A DNA stretch of 6,208 nucleotides from Deltaproteobacteria bacterium (GTDB taxonomy: Bacteria > Myxococcota_A > Polyangia > Polyangiales > Houyiibacteriaceae), in the NCBI GenBank assembly GCA_027295555.1, contig JAPUKT010000316.1, positions 1 through 6,208 on the forward strand, read 5' to 3'. The notes beneath the pieces were generated by a model. The model saw only the letters and a list, made by a program, of their open reading frames with translations, had not been told where the DNA came from and ran no database searches. The position numbers and the translations under genes were made by a program. Of this stretch, positions 6,129 to 6,208 are shown one piece after another. How positions within the stretch are numbered: position 1 is the stretch's first letter; each line of letters opens with the position of its first letter.

Positions 6129-6208
6129 ATGCTGTCACCGAAGAGAGTGATTCCGAGCCTCGCGGTGGCGATGCTGCCACTTACGGGAACCGGCTGCTCG
6201 AGCGGTGA
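6129..6208 (+). CDS. N-terminus of a probable exported lipoprotein, 3'-truncated by the window edge
   Basis: Twenty-six codons are visible before the window ends, still open. The peptide starts MLSPKRVIPSLAVAMLPL and continues TGTGCSSG. It has a positively charged start (Lys5, Arg6), a hydrophobic core (about residues 7-18) and then Gly-Cys-Ser-Ser-Gly, the layout of a lipoprotein signal peptide cleaved before Cys23. The residue at -3 of the lipobox is Gly rather than Leu, so the match is imperfect and an ordinary signal peptide is possible. A good Shine-Dalgarno precedes the ATG. It is divergent from the sterol reductase block. Nothing can be said about function. Confidence 0.6.
   Translation, partial: MLSPKRVIPSLAVAMLPLTGTGCSSG

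Overview
The window comes from a high-GC bacterium. The sequence alone does not name it. A eukaryote-like sterol reductase, the high GC content and a lipoprotein-type gene at the right edge fit a sterol-making deltaproteobacterium or myxobacterium, but this is inference. There are six protein genes and no RNA genes, CRISPR arrays, transposases or phage genes.

Layout. Positions 1-1272 (+) hold the 3' part of a flavin monoamine oxidase whose start lies left of the window. It ends tail-to-tail, 6 bp from a four-gene block on the minus strand. Read in its own direction (right to left), that block is: an ERG24/TM7SF2-like sterol reductase (5980-4715), a small three-cysteine ferredoxin (4705-4514), the sulfurtransferase FdhD (4454-3579) and an FdhF/YdeP-family molybdopterin oxidoreductase (3579-1279). 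Gaps are 9 bp, about 59 bp and a 1-base overlap, so one transcript is plausible. A 148-bp divergent intergenic region (5981-6128) separates the block from the first 26 codons of a probable exported lipoprotein (6129-6208, +), cut by the window edge.

How the genes may work together. The sterol reductase and ferredoxin make a coherent pair. The ferredoxin is of the type that feeds electrons to bacterial CYP51 (sterol 14-alpha-demethylase), and CYP51 makes the delta-14 sterol that a C14 reductase then saturates. No P450 gene is in the window. FdhD and the YdeP-like enzyme are a second pair: FdhD supplies sulfur to the molybdenum cofactor of this enzyme class. Whether the two pairs share more than a promoter is open; the ferredoxin could serve either. 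The amine oxidase looks unrelated.

The most notable content is the bacterial sterol-reductase/ferredoxin pair and its attachment to a molybdoenzyme pair. Long antisense reading frames, including one of 421 codons, are best explained as GC-driven shadows.
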